A stretch of DNA of 9,095 nt from a bacterium (GTDB lineage Bacteria; Arandabacterota; Arandabacteria; Arandabacterales; Arandabacteraceae). The notes beneath the pieces are model-generated. The model saw only the letters and a program-made list of their open reading frames with translations, was not told the origin of the DNA and did no database searches. The first letter of the stretch is position 1; every line of letters starts with the position of its first letter. Of the stretch, positions 1-7,328 are shown one piece after another. Where the stretch lies: positions 1 to 9,095 of the forward strand of contig JALGWB010000065.1 in the NCBI GenBank assembly GCA_025774405.1. The letters run 5' to 3'. The position numbers and the translations under genes were made by a program.

Positions 1-755
1 TCGCCAACGATACGATACCCTTTAGGTGCCGATTCGTCAGCAATCCTGCTTATGCCAACATCTATGACAATGCACCCCCGCCTCACCATCTCCCCCTTAA
101 GATAACCCGGTTTGCCCATGGCTGTCACCACGATATCTGCCTTTCTTGTGAACTCGCTGATGTCCTTTGTCCTCGAATGGCAGACGGTCACTGTGCAATT
201 CTGACCTCTGGCTTTCTGCATGAGCAGCGCAGCAAGTGGCTTACCGACGATGTTGCTGCGACCGATTATCGTGACATTTGCTCCCTCCACAGGCAGGTCA
301 TGGCGATGGAGAAGTTCGAGAATACCTCCAGGTGTGCATGCCACCGTAAAGGGCCTCCCGAGCAAAAGCCTTCCCAAATTCTCGGGTGTGAAGCCGTCGA
401 CATCCTTGCGCGGATCTATCGCACTGATGATGACCAATTCATCAATCCCTTCAGGCAAGGGCAATTGCACCAGGATACCATGGACATCCTTATCTCTATT
501 GAGCTTGGTGACAATTTCGAGAACATCATCCTGCGATGCTGATGCCGGTAGGCGTATCGTCCTTGACTCAATTCCAACCTTCTGGCAGGCTTTCTCCTTA
601 TTGGCAACGTAGATCTCAGAAGCAGGATTATCACCGGCAAGCACGACAACGAGACTGGGTGTAATGCCTTCTCGCTTGAGTTCCTCAACCCCTGATCTGA
701 CTTCCTCTCTGATCTGCCGAGCTACCTTCCTGCCATCCAGTAGGACAGCACCCAT
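1..755 (-). CDS. folD: FolD bifunctional methylene-THF dehydrogenase/cyclohydrolase (3' end outside window)
   Basis: FolD interconverts 5,10-methylene-, methenyl- and 10-formyl-tetrahydrofolate, supplying one-carbon units for purines and for formyl-Met-tRNA. The open frame runs from ATG at 755 through the window edge, giving 251 codons of a family normally about 280-300 long. Catalytic residues are present: Tyr49 and Lys53 (SEIYVANKEKAC), Gln97 (HGILVQLPLP) and Asp120 (KDVDGF). The dinucleotide-binding domain shows VTIIGRSNIVGKPLAALL, CHSRT, ADIVVTA and CIVIDVGI. The common PCTP motif reads ACTP here, a small change outside the core catalytic set. An SD, GAGGA (766-762), lies 6 bases before the ATG. 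The start shares one base with the ymdB stop (TGATG), so it belongs to the same transcript and is probably translationally coupled. Confidence 0.97.
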   Translation of the reverse strand, partial: MGAVLLDGRKVARQIREEVRSGVEELKREGITPSLVVVLAGDNPASEIYVANKEKACQKVGIESRTIRLPASASQDDVLEIVTKLNRDKDVHGILVQLPLPEGIDELVIISAIDPRKDVDGFTPENLGRLLLGRPFTVACTPGGILELLHRHDLPVEGANVTIIGRSNIVGKPLAALLMQKARGQNCTVTVCHSRTKDISEFTRKADIVVTAMGKPGYLKGEMVRRGCIVIDVGISRIADESAPKGYRIVG

Positions 756-1561
756 CAGCTTTCCTCGGTTTGAACTGAGCGCTGCAATCTTTGGATCTCA
801 AGAGCCCTGCCCGTTACAGGATCGATACCAACCACTACACCGCAGAAGCGCACATCCTCAGTTGCAGCATCGAATCGGGATGGAACTCCTGTGAGGAAAC
901 GTTGTATTATTGCCTTCTTTTCTATTCCGATGACCGAGTCAAATGGTCCTGTCATGCCTGCATCGGTTATGTAGGCTGTACCACCGGGAAGAATCCGTTC
1001 ATCGGATGTCTGAACATGGGTATGGCTGCCGAGAACTGCGGCAACCCTTCCATCAAGATACCAGCCCATGGCAATCTTCTCGCTGGTTGCCTCGGCATGC
1101 ATATCGACAATTACGCAGATATTGCCAAGTTGCTCAAGCAGGTTGTCGATTGCTCTGAAAGGGCAATCAATTGCTCGCATGAAAACCCTTCCCATCAGAT
1201 TTACAACACAGATCTTGATTCCACTGCCTATCTCATATATGGCGCGCCCTCTCCCGGGAACACCTGGGGGATAGTTCAAAGGACGTAACACATTCGCCAT
1301 AGCGTCTAGGTAAGGTATGATCTCCCTCCTATCCCATATATGGTTGCCCGAAGTCATGACGTCAATACCGGCCTCGGTGAGCTCATCAGCAAGCTTCTTG
1401 GTCAGGCCGAAACCCCCTGCAGCGTTTTCACAATTGGCAATAGTGAAATCTATGGCAAACTCCTGCTTTATTCCTGGAAGAAGCTGTTGAACAGCCTTTC
1501 TGCCTTGCCTTCCAACAATGTCGCCGATGAAGAGTATCCTCAGGATTCCATCATTTCGCAT
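755..1561 (-). CDS. ymdB: YmdB-type metallophosphoesterase (TIGR00282 family)
   Basis: A calcineurin-like phosphoesterase of the YmdB family. The Bacillus subtilis member hydrolyses 2',3'-cyclic nucleotides in vitro, affects biofilm and motility decisions, and has been linked to RNase Y. All expected metal ligands are visible: GD in LFIGDIVGRQGR, EN in ANCENAAGGFGLT, NH in SGNHIWD, and the His residues of DMHAEATSEK and GSHTHVQTSDE, followed by AYITDAGMTGP. The length (268 residues) is normal. I chose the ATG at 1561, which overlaps the end of rny by 11 bases. An in-frame TTG at 1567 is possible, but neither has a clear SD, so initiation is probably coupled to rny termination. The stop overlaps the folD start as TGATG. 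The physiological substrate in this organism is unknown. Confidence 0.96.
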   Translation of the reverse strand: MRNDGILRILFIGDIVGRQGRKAVQQLLPGIKQEFAIDFTIANCENAAGGFGLTKKLADELTEAGIDVMTSGNHIWDRREIIPYLDAMANVLRPLNYPPGVPGRGRAIYEIGSGIKICVVNLMGRVFMRAIDCPFRAIDNLLEQLGNICVIVDMHAEATSEKIAMGWYLDGRVAAVLGSHTHVQTSDERILPGGTAYITDAGMTGPFDSVIGIEKKAIIQRFLTGVPSRFDAATEDVRFCGVVVGIDPVTGRALEIQRLQRSVQTEES

Positions 1562-3116
1562 ATTCAATTGCTCGGGTTTCTCTTATCACTACGACTTTGA
1601 CCTGACCAGGATACTCAAGTTCTTTCTCCACACGTCTAGCGATTTCATGAGCAAGATCCTGTGCCTGCTCGTCGCTGATCTCCTTGTTCTCAACCATGAT
1701 CCTGATCTCTCGCCCTGCCTGGATGGCAAATGCCCTTGCAACTCCCTTGAAGGAGTCAGCGATCTTCTCCAGTTTCTCCAATCGCTTGATATAGCTTTCC
1801 AGCGTTTCACGCCTTGCCCCTGGGCGCGCACTTGAGACTGCATCGGCAGCCTGAACAAGAACCGAGATGGCAGATTCAATAACTGAATCACTGTGGTGAG
1901 AAGCAATCGCGTGCACAACCTGGGGATTCTCGCCATAACGCTCTGCTACCTCAGCACCTATCTGTGTATGGGTGCCTTCGATTTCATGGTCAATTGCTTT
2001 ACCGATGTCATGCAGCAGGCCAGCCCGCTTGGCAAGTGTCGTATCAAATCCGAGCTCAGCAGCCATGATGCTTGCCAGATGGGCCACCTCCTTGCTGTGC
2101 TGAAGTACATTCTGACCATAACTTGTTCGATACTGAAGCCTGCCAAGCAGCTTTATCAGCTCTGGATGGAGACCATGGACACCAACGTCAAGCGAGACCT
2201 GCTCGCCGACTTCCCTTATCTTCTCATCCATCTCAGCCTGTACTTTTGCAACCACTTCCTCGATTCGTGCCGGGTGGATCCTACCATCGGCCACAAGCCG
2301 CTCGAGAGCCACCTTGGCAATCTCCCGCCTTATGGGGTCAAACCCGGAAAGAATCACAGCCTCTGGCGTATCATCAATGATGACATCGATTCCGGTTGAA
2401 AGCTCGAAAGCTCTTATGTTTCTGCCTTCCCTTCCAATAATCCGACCCTTCATCTCCTCATTAGGCAACTGGACTACCGATACGGTGGATTCGACCACGT
2501 GGTCAGCTGCACAACGCTGAATCGCAAGCGTGAGAATCTCACGCGCTTCGCGCTCTGCCTTCCTTTCAGCCTCCTCCCTGATTCTGCGAATCATCTGAGC
2601 CGCCTCATGTCTGGCCTGGCTTTCAAGATTGGCCATCAAAAGCTGCTTTGCCTCATCCGTGGTCATCCCTGCGATCTTTTCGAGACGGCGGTTTTGTTCC
2701 TCAATGAGCCGACTGAGTTGACCTTCCTTCTCCTGAAGCGATCGTTCAAGGCTGGAGATATCTCGCTCCCTCCTACGAAGCTCCGCCTCCTTCTTCTCGA
2801 GGATGTCAACCTTCCGGTTCAGACTACTTTCCCTGTCAGCCAGCTTCTTTTCCAGGCGAGCGAGCTCAGAGCGCCGAGCCTGGGTTTCGCGCTCGAAGTT
2901 CTCTTTAGCCTTGTACCACTGATCCTTGGCTTCGAGGATGGCTTCCCGCTTGTGGGTCTCGGCTTCCTTCTTTGCCTCAGTGATTATCTTCTCAGCAAGC
3001 TTCTCAGTACTCATAAGCTTGCTCTCGCTAGCCCTCTTGCGTGCATACCACCCCAGCAAAAACAACAGCATGGCAACTACAATGCCAGCCACTACAGTCA
3101 GAATTGTCTCTAGCAT
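1551..3116 (-). CDS. rny: Ribonuclease Y
   Basis: RNase Y is the membrane-anchored endoribonuclease that starts mRNA decay in bacteria lacking or complementing RNase E. The 521-residue product is of typical length. It has an N-terminal membrane helix (about 4-23, ILTVVAGIVVAMLLFLLGWY). A long charged coiled coil follows (about 35-195) and forms the dimer stalk. A KH RNA-binding domain spans about 210-277 (GRIIGREGRNIRAFE). The HD hydrolase domain begins near 335, with H340 (VLQHSKEVA), H369-D370 (GLLHDIGKAIDHE), GTHTQIGAEV and IASHH; these are the metal-binding residues. The ATG at 3116 places the membrane helix correctly and has GGAGG 9 bases upstream. The gene is separated from zapA by an unusually long, structured gap and overlaps ymdB by 11 bases. 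Confidence 0.98.
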   Translation of the reverse strand: MLETILTVVAGIVVAMLLFLLGWYARKRASESKLMSTEKLAEKIITEAKKEAETHKREAILEAKDQWYKAKENFERETQARRSELARLEKKLADRESSLNRKVDILEKKEAELRRRERDISSLERSLQEKEGQLSRLIEEQNRRLEKIAGMTTDEAKQLLMANLESQARHEAAQMIRRIREEAERKAEREAREILTLAIQRCAADHVVESTVSVVQLPNEEMKGRIIGREGRNIRAFELSTGIDVIIDDTPEAVILSGFDPIRREIAKVALERLVADGRIHPARIEEVVAKVQAEMDEKIREVGEQVSLDVGVHGLHPELIKLLGRLQYRTSYGQNVLQHSKEVAHLASIMAAELGFDTTLAKRAGLLHDIGKAIDHEIEGTHTQIGAEVAERYGENPQVVHAIASHHSDSVIESAISVLVQAADAVSSARPGARRETLESYIKRLEKLEKIADSFKGVARAFAIQAGREIRIMVENKEISDEQAQDLAHEIARRVEKELEYPGQVKVVVIRETRAIEYAK

Positions 3117-3125
3117 ATCTCCACA

Positions 3126-3130
3126 CCTCC
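3126..3130 (-). promoter_or_regulatory. rny Shine-Dalgarno
   Basis: GGAGG, 9 bases (TGTGGAGAT) before the ATG at 3116. An ACCUCCAC stretch at 3205-3198 could pair with GUGGGAGGU around this SD with one bulged base, so the site could be masked in one RNA conformation. Confidence 0.7.
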
Positions 3131-3133
3131 CAC

Positions 3134-3158
3134 CGATGATCTCGACAGGAGATCACCG
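3134..3158 (-). promoter_or_regulatory. Hairpin directly upstream of rny SD
   Basis: Minus-strand RNA CGGUGAUCUC and GAGAUCAUCG form a 10-bp stem around the loop CUGUC. One pair is G-U in the minus-strand RNA but would be A-C if the plus strand were transcribed, so the structure belongs to the minus-strand transcript. It ends three bases before the GGAGG of rny (3130-3126). No U-run follows, so it does not look like an intrinsic terminator. It competes with the long-range AUCUCC/GGAGAU pairing. It may act as a translation or stability element, or as a processing site. Confidence 0.55.
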
Positions 3159-3262
3159 TAGTGCGTCTGGAGAGTGGTTTCTGCGGGTAAGGAAGTCGTG
3201 GAGGTCAGTCCGAGATGGAAATATCAGCCAGCCGCTGCAGCACACCTCACTATGTTATCTCC
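3134..3262 (-). ncRNA. Candidate structured RNA between zapA and rny (6S-like or rny leader)
   Basis: The 133-base zapA-rny gap has no gene. What is seen: GGAGAU (3262-3257) and UAGUG (3252-3248) at the zapA 3' end can pair with AUCUCC (3153-3148) and CACUA (3163-3159), enclosing about 85-100 bases; an inner CUG..CGG/CCGCAG pairing is also possible. GGCUGAUAUUUC in the middle resembles GCCGAUAUUUC of E. coli 6S RNA, the site where product RNA starts. What is known: 6S RNA genes often lie next to zapA. Against this, the element is shorter than the usual ~180 bases, most of a 6S closing stem cannot be drawn, and it overlaps the zapA end. It could equally be a regulatory 5' leader of rny. No promoter was recognised. 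Confidence 0.3.
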
Positions 3263-3537
3263 TCCAGCTTGCGCTGCATTCTACGGGTAACAGAGTCTAT
3301 GCCCTCCATAACCCTCAACTTCTCATCTCGCATTCTGAAAAGCTCTTCAGCGATATTGAGTGCGGCTAGTATACCAATCCTTGCGAGTGAGCCAACAGGT
3401 GCCCCTTTTGCAACTTGTTTCATTTTCTCATCAACATAGCGAGCTATTTCAGCCATGTATTCAGGGTCTGCATCGCCACGTATCTTGTACTCATGTCCAA
3501 AAATCTCAACAGTCACACTGCCCTTGTCTTCGGACAC
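3250..3537 (-). CDS. zapA: Cell division protein ZapA
   Basis: ZapA binds FtsZ and bundles protofilaments at mid-cell. The 95-residue product has the family signature: a short N-terminal beta strand region (VTVEIFGHEYKIRGDADPEY), then IARYVDEKMKQVA, then the conserved helix start ARIGILAALNIAEELFRMRD that leads into the C-terminal coiled coil used for tetramer formation. Translation starts with GTG at 3537, supported by a strong GGGAGG-type SD 7 bases upstream (within 3551-3543). The gene lies 74 bases after the ZapB-like gene, in line with a ZapA/ZapB functional pair. Its 3' end, including the TAG stop, could pair with sequence in the following gap (see the candidate RNA). The family call is firm; control by that RNA is speculation. 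Confidence 0.95.
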   Translation of the reverse strand: MSEDKGSVTVEIFGHEYKIRGDADPEYMAEIARYVDEKMKQVAKGAPVGSLARIGILAALNIAEELFRMRDEKLRVMEGIDSVTRRMQRKLEEIT

Positions 3538-3611
3538 CCTGACCCCTCCCCATGATTGTCATCTTTATTTCCCGAACTGCTCCAACAAACCCATCCACTC
3601 CCCTGTTATTC
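3538..3611 (-). other. 74-base gap before zapA
   Basis: Between the ZapB-like stop and the zapA GTG. It contains the zapA SD (GGGGAGGGG, 3551-3543) and a nine-codon ATG frame at 3594-3565 (MGLLEQFGK) that I do not regard as a supported gene. No strong hairpin, U-run or promoter pair was recognised. Confidence 0.5.
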
Positions 3612-3884
3612 TTACTGCAAAACTTCGACCTTTGCAAGCATTGATGCGACTTTTGCTTTCAACAAAGACAATTTCCTCTTATTTGCTTTGTTTTCAGCAA
3701 CTAACTCCTCTATGCGTTTCCCCTCCTTTTCGAACTTTTCAAGCTGCTTCCTCAGTGAAGCTACCTCTTGTTCAAGGTTTGCCTTTTCTTGAAGCAGATG
3801 AAGACTCATATCACGCTGAGCCTTTAGCTCATCCACTAGATCTTCGACCTTATCAACAAGCTTCTCAAGCTCTTCTAACCCCAT
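3612..3884 (-). CDS. Small coiled-coil protein, ZapB-like
   Basis: A 90-residue protein predicted to be almost entirely one alpha-helical coiled coil. It is very rich in Glu, Lys and Leu, has heptad-like leucine spacing (ELEKLVDKVEDLVDEL, LEQEVASLRKQLEKF) and contains no cysteine or proline. It has no signal peptide or membrane segment. Its size, composition and position directly before zapA match the ZapB-like (DUF904) cell-division proteins, which bind ZapA at the Z-ring. Coiled coils give weak sequence evidence, however, so the name rests mainly on context. The ATG at 3884 has AGGA with 7-base spacing and follows the pheT stop by 18 bases, so the gene is probably co-transcribed with pheT. 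Alternatives are a DivIC/FtsB-like or unrelated structural helix, although the lack of a membrane anchor argues against FtsB. Confidence 0.85.
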   Translation of the reverse strand: MGLEELEKLVDKVEDLVDELKAQRDMSLHLLQEKANLEQEVASLRKQLEKFEKEGKRIEELVAENKANKRKLSLLKAKVASMLAKVEVLQ

Positions 3885-3902
3885 GCCCGATTCCTGTCAA
3901 GC

Positions 3903-6293
3903 TTATTGACTCTGCTTTCTTATCGATCCACCCAACTCCTTGCTAATACGCATCTCTATCTTCTGTTGAATCTCGTCGATCTCGCTTTCCTTAAGAGTGC
4001 GAGATGGATGCCTGAAAGCAATCGCATAAGCAAGACTTTTCTTGCCTTTAGGTATCGGACGACCCTCGTAGAGATCAAATGTCTCAACTGATTCTATAAG
4101 ATCGCCACCTTCGTGAAGTATAACGCTTCTAATCTCCATGTCCAGCACTGTTTTCGGAACCACGACAGCGATATCACGTTTGACAGCGGGATACCTGGGG
4201 CGCTGACGCATCCGCCGTGCCACCAAACCCCTCTGCACCAAGGGCTCAAAGTCGATTTCGGCAACATAGAGCCGACGCTTGGAACCATAATGGGAGGCTA
4301 TATCGGGCAGGATCTCACCGATAAGACCGAGTTCACCGCCATCAGTCTGTACGAGAGCGCTCCTCCCAGGATGCAAAAAAGCGGGACCATCTGGTTCAAA
4401 ATTGACACTGATTCCGAAATCTGCCAGGACGGCTTCAAGTACACCCTTGATGTCAAAGAAATCAAAACTGCGGGACCTGCCATACCAGGCCCTTGCCTCC
4501 CTAAGGCCGCTCAGGCCCAGTACCAGGTGACATCCTTCAATGAAGTTATCTTCGGTCCGGCTGTAGACCTTGCCAACCTCAAATACCGCAACACCTTCCT
4601 CACCACGGTACTCATTCCTGACCAGCACATCCAGAATCCCAGGTATGAGGCTGGTTCGCATTAATGACGCATTCACCCCAACCGGATTTCTGATCTCAAC
4701 CACTTCGGGGCCGGTCATGTTGAACAATTCAAGTGTCTCAGGACTCACCATTGTGTCAGTGACCACTTCGGTAAACCCCATCCCCTTGAGCACACGCCTC
4801 ACATAGCCTGACACCAGCATGTTTTGAGAGATCTTACCATGTGACCGACAGGCCCGATCCTCTGCTGGCGGTATACGGTCATAACCATAAAGCCGTGCAA
4901 CCTCTTCGGCGATATCGGCTTCAGCCTCGACATCATCTCTCCTTGTGGGCACAGAGATGTCCAGCTCCCGCCCGGGTGTGACGACAAATCCCAGGCGTTC
5001 AAGGTAGTCGCAAATTTCTTGCTCCGGAATTGATGTTCCCAGGAGCTTGTTTATCCGCTTAGGACTTGCTATAACGTAGCGAGCAGGTCTGGGTTGCGGA
5101 TAGACATCGACCCTGCTTCTGGCAACCCGGCACCCTGTATCCTCCTGAATAATCTCAGCAGCACGGGCAAGTACATAGGGAATCGCCTCAATGTCAACGC
5201 CGCGTGCGAACCGATAGGCAGCTTCCGAAGGTATCGTAAGTCTTTTTGAAGTTCTCCAGATAAGGGACTTCTCGAAAAAAGCTCCTTCGACAAGCACCCT
5301 CGAGGTTTTGTCTGAGACTTCAGAATTCTTCCCTCCAATGACTCCTGCTATGGCAATTGGTCTTGCTGCGTCAGCAATAACCAGATCGTCGGGAGTCAGA
5401 TTATATTGCTTACCATCTATGGCCTCTATCTTCTCTTGCTCCCGAGCCCTTCGCACGATTACGCTTGAATCCGTGATCCTGTCGAGATCGAAAGCATGCA
5501 AAGGATGTCCTGTCTCAAACATGACAAAGTTGGCTGCATCCACGACATTGTTGATTGGCCTCAGTCCGGCCAGCCTTAGGCGAGCTCTCATCGATGCAGA
5601 TGAAGATCTGACCCTGACACCCTCGAGCGCAATCGCGCCATATCTCGGACAACCTTCAACATCTGAGATTTCCACCGAAACCACTTCTGAAGTGTCCGCG
5701 TCACAGTATTTTGGCGCGGGCTCCGGTATGATCAGCTCCTTGCCAAAGACAGCGGCCAATTCTCTGGCAATACCTATGAGTCCAAGACAGTCGCCACGAT
5801 TGGGCGTTACCTCAGCCTCGATCACAGGCTCATCCAGTCCAAGGGCCTCTAGAAGCCGCGCTCCAGGGACAAGATCGTGATCAAGCTCCAGCAAAGTGTC
5901 CTTCGAATCGTCGAGCCACGCTTCCCATCCAGAGCACAGCACACAATCGGATGCCACTCCGTCAATCTCAGCACGGCTTACAGTCTGACCACCACCCAAC
6001 CTGGCACCGGGAAGGGCAACTGCATATGTACCTCCCTCAACCACATTCGGAGCTCCGCACACTGAAGTCATATCGGTATAGCCAAGATTGACCCGAACAA
6101 CCTTAAGATGGGGAGCTTTCGGATGAGGTTTGACCTCGGTTGCCCTGCCTACAACGAAATTGTCGAGACACTCCCATTCATTTGGGATTACCTCTGCATC
6201 TGAGAATCCCAACATTATCAGGTGAAGACATGCCTCCTGAGGGGAAACATCGATTTTGACATAGTTTTGTAACCAACCGAACGGAATTCTCAT
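3903..6293 (-). CDS. pheT: Phenylalanine--tRNA ligase beta subunit
   Basis: Beta subunit of phenylalanyl-tRNA synthetase: it recognises tRNA-Phe and hydrolyses mischarged Tyr-tRNA. The 796-residue length is normal for the family. Visible domains are an N-terminal B1 region (MRIPFGWLQNYV), an EMAP/OB tRNA-binding domain at about 42-150 (VVGRATEVKPHPKAPHLKVV), the B3/B4 editing module at about 210-370 (RPINNVVDAANFVMFETGHP, AYRFARGVD), the B5 domain at about 400-475 (VPTRRDDVEAEADIAEEVAR), a catalytic-like core (NPVGVNASLMRTSLIPGIL) and a C-terminal FDX-ACB anticodon domain from about 700 (RYPAVKRDIAVVV). The start codon lies 9 bases after the pheS stop. Its SD, AGGT, uses the last two bases of that TAG. 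The module set is complete and I see no frameshift or missing block. Confidence 0.98.
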   Translation of the reverse strand: MRIPFGWLQNYVKIDVSPQEACLHLIMLGFSDAEVIPNEWECLDNFVVGRATEVKPHPKAPHLKVVRVNLGYTDMTSVCGAPNVVEGGTYAVALPGARLGGGQTVSRAEIDGVASDCVLCSGWEAWLDDSKDTLLELDHDLVPGARLLEALGLDEPVIEAEVTPNRGDCLGLIGIARELAAVFGKELIIPEPAPKYCDADTSEVVSVEISDVEGCPRYGAIALEGVRVRSSSASMRARLRLAGLRPINNVVDAANFVMFETGHPLHAFDLDRITDSSVIVRRAREQEKIEAIDGKQYNLTPDDLVIADAARPIAIAGVIGGKNSEVSDKTSRVLVEGAFFEKSLIWRTSKRLTIPSEAAYRFARGVDIEAIPYVLARAAEIIQEDTGCRVARSRVDVYPQPRPARYVIASPKRINKLLGTSIPEQEICDYLERLGFVVTPGRELDISVPTRRDDVEAEADIAEEVARLYGYDRIPPAEDRACRSHGKISQNMLVSGYVRRVLKGMGFTEVVTDTMVSPETLELFNMTGPEVVEIRNPVGVNASLMRTSLIPGILDVLVRNEYRGEEGVAVFEVGKVYSRTEDNFIEGCHLVLGLSGLREARAWYGRSRSFDFFDIKGVLEAVLADFGISVNFEPDGPAFLHPGRSALVQTDGGELGLIGEILPDIASHYGSKRRLYVAEIDFEPLVQRGLVARRMRQRPRYPAVKRDIAVVVPKTVLDMEIRSVILHEGGDLIESVETFDLYEGRPIPKGKKSLAYAIAFRHPSRTLKESEIDEIQQKIEMRISKELGGSIRKQSQ

Positions 6294-6302
6294 GGATACA
6301 AC

Positions 6303-7328
6303 CTACAGGCCGTTAAGTACCCTCACGTCGTTTTCGTAAAGTGTTCTTATATCAGCAATACCGTACTTGAGCATAGCTATTCGCTCCACACCCAATCCGA
6401 AGGCGAAACCCGTCACCGCCCTATGATCGTAGCCCACATGCTTGAAAACATTTGGATGGACCATCCCACAGCCAAGCACCTCCAACCAGCCGGAATGCTT
6501 ACAAAGCCGACAGCCTTTGCCGGCACAGACCAGACAGGAGATATCAAGCTCAGCACTTGGCTCGGTGAATGGGAAATAGTGGGGCCTGAATCTGATCTTG
6601 GTCTGCGGTCCAAAAACCTCCCTTGCAAAAATAGCCAGCGTCCCTTTCAGATCAGCCAGGCTCACATCATGATCAACATACAATCCTTCTATCTGGAAGA
6701 AACTCATAAGGTGCGAGGCATCGGGCGTATCACGGCGATAACATCTACCAGGGACGATAACTCTAACAGGTGGGTCCTGAGATTTCATCACACGGATCTG
6801 GGCTGGGGATGTGTGCGTTCGGAGCACGTAACCTTCAGCAACGTAAAATGAATCGAAGTCATCACGGGAAGGATGCCAGGGCGGGAAGTTGAGAGCGTCA
6901 AAATTGTTATATTCGGTTTCAATCTCAGGGCCTTCAACAACAGCAAAGCCGAGTCCAATGAAAACATTGACAATCTCATCAAGCACCCTCAGGGTTGGGT
7001 GAAGCTTGCCAAGCCGGGGTTTACGTCCAGGCAGGGTGACATCGATCGTTTCACTAGCACGTACTTGCTGGCGGACGCTTTCCTCGATCTCTGATCGCCT
7101 GGATGTGAGAAGGGAGGTCAATTCCTCCTTTGTCTCGTTGAGGATCCTGCCAGCTTCCTTGCGTTGTTCAGCAGGAACATCTCCAAGCTTCCGCAGCAGC
7201 TGAGTAAGCCTACCCTTTCTACCAACATATTTTACTCTGACAGCCTCAATGTCCTCAGTCGTTCTGCACGCCTGTATCGCCTTGGCAGCTGCTTCACGGA
7301 TCTTAACCGCCTCATTGTGGAGATCCAT
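6303..7328 (-). CDS. pheS: Phenylalanine--tRNA ligase alpha subunit
   Basis: This is the catalytic subunit of the heterotetrameric (alpha-beta)2 class IIc synthetase that charges tRNA-Phe. The 341 residues match the usual length. Residues 1-95 form the N-terminal coiled coil that contacts tRNA. Motif 1 begins near 110 (HPTLRVLDEIVNVFIGLGF). Motif 2 lies at about 168-214 (VLRTHTSPAQIRVM, then RCYRRDTPDASHLMSFFQIEG) and motif 3 at about 307-323 (GFAFGLGVERIAMLKYG). FPFTEPSAELD precedes a four-cysteine cluster, C265-x2-C268-x4-C273-x2-C276, which also occurs in Bacillus-type PheS. The ATG at 7328 has GGAG with 7-base spacing (7339-7336), inside rplT. The two genes overlap by 17 bases, which implies coupling. 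The TAG stop overlaps the SD of pheT, consistent with balanced production of the two subunits. Confidence 0.98.
   Translation of the reverse strand: MDLHNEAVKIREAAAKAIQACRTTEDIEAVRVKYVGRKGRLTQLLRKLGDVPAEQRKEAGRILNETKEELTSLLTSRRSEIEESVRQQVRASETIDVTLPGRKPRLGKLHPTLRVLDEIVNVFIGLGFAVVEGPEIETEYNNFDALNFPPWHPSRDDFDSFYVAEGYVLRTHTSPAQIRVMKSQDPPVRVIVPGRCYRRDTPDASHLMSFFQIEGLYVDHDVSLADLKGTLAIFAREVFGPQTKIRFRPHYFPFTEPSAELDISCLVCAGKGCRLCKHSGWLEVLGCGMVHPNVFKHVGYDHRAVTGFAFGLGVERIAMLKYGIADIRTLYENDVRVLNGL

Noticed and set aside
416..688. A 90-codon minus-strand frame inside folD.
   Set aside because: It is out of frame with the FolD reading frame, which carries all catalytic motifs through the same DNA.
2499..3113. 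A 204-residue open frame on the plus strand opposite rny (similar cases: 5308-5880, 4113-4664, 7688-8359).
   Set aside because: These lie antisense to firmly identified conserved genes, show no recognisable domain, and arise from the codon bias of the coding strand.
3134..3158. Intrinsic terminator after zapA.
   Set aside because: The hairpin is good but is followed by GUGGGAGG and the rny start, not by a U-run.
3565..3594. Nine-codon ATG frame (MGLLEQFGK) upstream of zapA with a purine-rich stretch before it.
   Set aside because: It is too short, its SD spacing is poor (about 3 bases), and there is no sign of a regulatory leader peptide such as repeated codons for one amino acid.
3895..3900. 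TTGACA on the minus strand just after the pheT stop, looking like a -35 box.
   Set aside because: No acceptable -10 box lies 16-18 bases downstream, and the stretch overlaps the SD and start of the ZapB-like gene.
6503..6536. Four-cysteine cluster in PheS as a novel zinc insertion.
   Set aside because: The same C-x2-C-x4-C-x2-C arrangement is common in PheS of Firmicutes and other bacteria, so it is a family feature.
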